From: Nitrospirota bacterium
GTDB lineage: Bacteria > Nitrospirota > Nitrospiria > Nitrospirales > Nitrospiraceae
DNA: 64,000 bases
NCBI GenBank assembly: GCA_002737345.1
Contig: NSIK01000018.1
Location: forward strand, 4,417 to 68,416
Reading direction: 5' to 3'
The notes below the pieces were generated by a model. That model made no database searches and was not told the origin of the DNA. It saw only the letters and a list, made by a program, of their open reading frames with translations. A program made the position numbers and the translations under genes. Positions 62,575 through 64,000 of the stretch are shown piece after piece (within the stretch, counting starts at the first letter, position 1; every line of letters begins with the position of its first letter).

Positions 62575-63888
62575 TTATGAAATCTTCGGCGGCGGCGAGC
62601 CCGCCTTCACCTGCGACAGATAATCGACGATCTTTTTCAACGCCCCGGCGCTGAGCTTCTGCCCAAACACCTTCGGCATCGTATTGTCCGGGAATGGCTT
62701 CACCACATAGGCACTCGGTGACACGATTGACTCCATGATGTAGTCCGGAACGGTCTTCGCGTCGCCCTTATAATCCGCACTCTTGATGCGAAGCGGGGCA
62801 TTCGTCCCCTCTTCGAGCTTGGGGCCGATGGTGCCGACCGCGCCCGGGATACCGGGGATCGTGTGGCAGGCTACGCACTGGGCCTTCGCGAAAATCTGAT
62901 CGACCGGCTCCGTACCGTCCGCCAGCAAAGCACTGGGCGGCCCGGCGGCCTTATCATCCTGCTGCTTCGGACGATCCGCCTCTGGGACAAACTTCTCATA
63001 CGACTTAATGATCTCTTCGTATGTCGGAGCATCGCGCCCTTCACGGATATAGAACCAGGTGTCCACAGCGGCCAACTCTGGAAGGCTCAACGAGATTGGA
63101 GGCTTGTGGATGGCCGGCATCGGGCTCTCTTTATCGTTCGTGCCCTTGACACCGTAGCCCGCGACAACGTAACAGCTCGGGCACGAGTGGGACTCAGCAA
63201 TATACTCCTGGGCGTTTTCGGCAGTCCCAGCCCCAGGGAAGGACTCTTTCTGCGCGTATTCTCTGGCCAGCGGCTTGCCCTTGTTGTACTTCGGATCTTC
63301 TATCCGTTCCTTACCGGCACGCTCAGGAAGGCCGTCCAGGTTTGGCGCGCGCTCGCCCAACATCCCCTTGTGGAAGGCGTGACAGAGCGGACACTGCCCT
63401 TTCCCGATTGCGCCCTGCACCTTGTTCTGCCCGATGCCGCCAAAAATGATTTTTTCGCCTTCGTCCGCCAGCTGCTGCGCCGTCATCGACTCGAACTGAA
63501 TCTTCTCTTCCTTGGGAGGAAAGCCGCCCTCTACCTGTGGTAGCCAATTCCCATATCCTGAAAGGCCAGCAGCGACCAGGAACATGAAACCACCGATCTT
63601 GAGGAGTGCGGCCTGGTTAGGGAAATAGATCCCCATCATGAAACACATCGCCGTAATGAGCACCAAAGAAACCGGCAACATCCGGTTCGCGCCGTAAAAG
63701 CTCGTCTCGTAATGCGCGATTGCCAGCAACAACATAAACGCGGCAAGCATCCCGATGGAGAGCTTGAACATCGCACGCTTCTTTGCTACGGAATCGCTGA
63801 TAGTCACCAGTGAGTATACGAGGAGGCTCGCCAGGAGCACGAGGAGCGGCCACCCTATTGAGATCGCTTCTTTTATCAGATCGCCCAC
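62575..63888 (-). CDS. Membrane-anchored diheme cytochrome c
   Basis: A 437-residue protein with four hydrophobic segments (about residues 12-30, 41-58, 69-88, 97-112) followed by a periplasmic region with two heme sites, CPLCH (166-170) and CVACH (338-342). Between them is CPSCY (236-240), a CxxC without the heme-ligating His. SPMPAIHKP and NTMPKVFGQ carry candidate Met ligands. GTG at 63888 is chosen because AGGAGG lies 8 bases upstream; the in-frame ATG at 63951 would overlap this site. First complete gene of the cluster that continues past the window. Confidence 0.86.
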   Translation of the reverse strand: MGDLIKEAISIGWPLLVLLASLLVYSLVTISDSVAKKRAMFKLSIGMLAAFMLLLAIAHYETSFYGANRMLPVSLVLITAMCFMMGIYFPNQAALLKIGGFMFLVAAGLSGYGNWLPQVEGGFPPKEEKIQFESMTAQQLADEGEKIIFGGIGQNKVQGAIGKGQCPLCHAFHKGMLGERAPNLDGLPERAGKERIEDPKYNKGKPLAREYAQKESFPGAGTAENAQEYIAESHSCPSCYVVAGYGVKGTNDKESPMPAIHKPPISLSLPELAAVDTWFYIREGRDAPTYEEIIKSYEKFVPEADRPKQQDDKAAGPPSALLADGTEPVDQIFAKAQCVACHTIPGIPGAVGTIGPKLEEGTNAPLRIKSADYKGDAKTVPDYIMESIVSPSAYVVKPFPDNTMPKVFGQKLSAGALKKIVDYLSQVKAGSPPPKIS

Positions 63889-63969
63889 AGTTTTATCCTC
63901 CTGAGGTTTGGATAGGAGGGAGGCACGTGCACCGTGCCCCTCTCCCTCCAACCAAAATCCTAATGATGA

Positions 63970-64000
63970 TTAGTGGCCCCCAGCTGGCTGAGGGGCGCCG
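63970..64000 (-). CDS. C-terminal end of a gene that continues past the window
   Basis: The minus strand reads GAPQPAGGH then TAA at 63972-63970, 81 bp upstream of the cytochrome gene at 63888. Only nine codons are visible, so no function can be given. By position it belongs to the same respiratory cluster. Confidence 0.5.
   Translation of the reverse strand, partial: GAPQPAGGH

Overview
The window looks like a chromosomal segment of a nitrite-oxidising bacterium of the genus Nitrospira (phylum Nitrospirota). The basis is a heme-b gamma subunit of the NXR/DMSO-reductase type (NxrC-like) next to a TorD-type chaperone and a four-cluster ferredoxin, many c-type cytochromes, a proton-pumping pyrophosphatase, a SmbP-like His-rich protein, and GC-rich codon use throughout. 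No rRNA, tRNA, CRISPR array, phage or transposase gene was recognised.

Layout. 1-4030 (minus): translation/secretion operon ffh-rpsP-rimM-trmD-rplS-rnhB, with rnhB cut by the window edge. 4188-9924: a DUF4321 membrane protein, a MITE-like repeat, uvrB, a DEAD-box helicase with an RRM protein, then decayed or small genes including a hidden remnant of a concanavalin-A-like protein. 9970-16125 (plus): TolC-type outer membrane protein, CPBP membrane protein, a heavily damaged metallo-beta-lactamase gene, a small membrane protein and a UvrA homologue. 16204-25748: mixed housekeeping genes (YqgE, CN-hydrolase, SmbP, rhodanese, a pentaheme cytochrome coupled to an HDAC-like deacetylase, TPR protein, M3 peptidase, exported flavodoxin, zinc ribbon, DUF192). 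25858-32127 (minus): RelA/SpoT, RecJ, HppA.

32390-45881 (all minus) is the most distinctive part. It holds two tandem pentaheme cytochromes with a PDZ protein, an exported heme-b EB_dh protein, an NHL-repeat protein, TatA, a TPR protein, a polytopic membrane protein, a B12-binding radical SAM protein, NxrC, TorD, a NapF-like ferredoxin and an uncharacterised protein with HELLH plus a zinc ribbon. It reads as an export, maturation and electron-transfer kit for periplasmic nitrite oxidoreductase, but the catalytic NxrA and NxrB are not in the window. A WD40 protein and an NtrC-type regulator with its PAS histidine kinase follow.

51967-59576 (minus): tgt-yajC-secD-secF and argS, a GT9 glycosyltransferase and mobA. 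MobA-dependent cofactor synthesis and Sec/Tat export would serve molybdoenzymes such as NXR. 59668-64000 (minus): a respiratory cluster of a diheme-EB_dh fusion and two membrane-anchored c-type cytochromes, continuing past the edge.

Three things not visible in ordinary gene calls stand out: the truncated lectin-fold remnant (8891-9103), the three-lesion MBL pseudogene (12351-12914), and a well-formed 53-codon frame directly after the hppA stop that ends a few bases before a strong hairpin (29871-30075).
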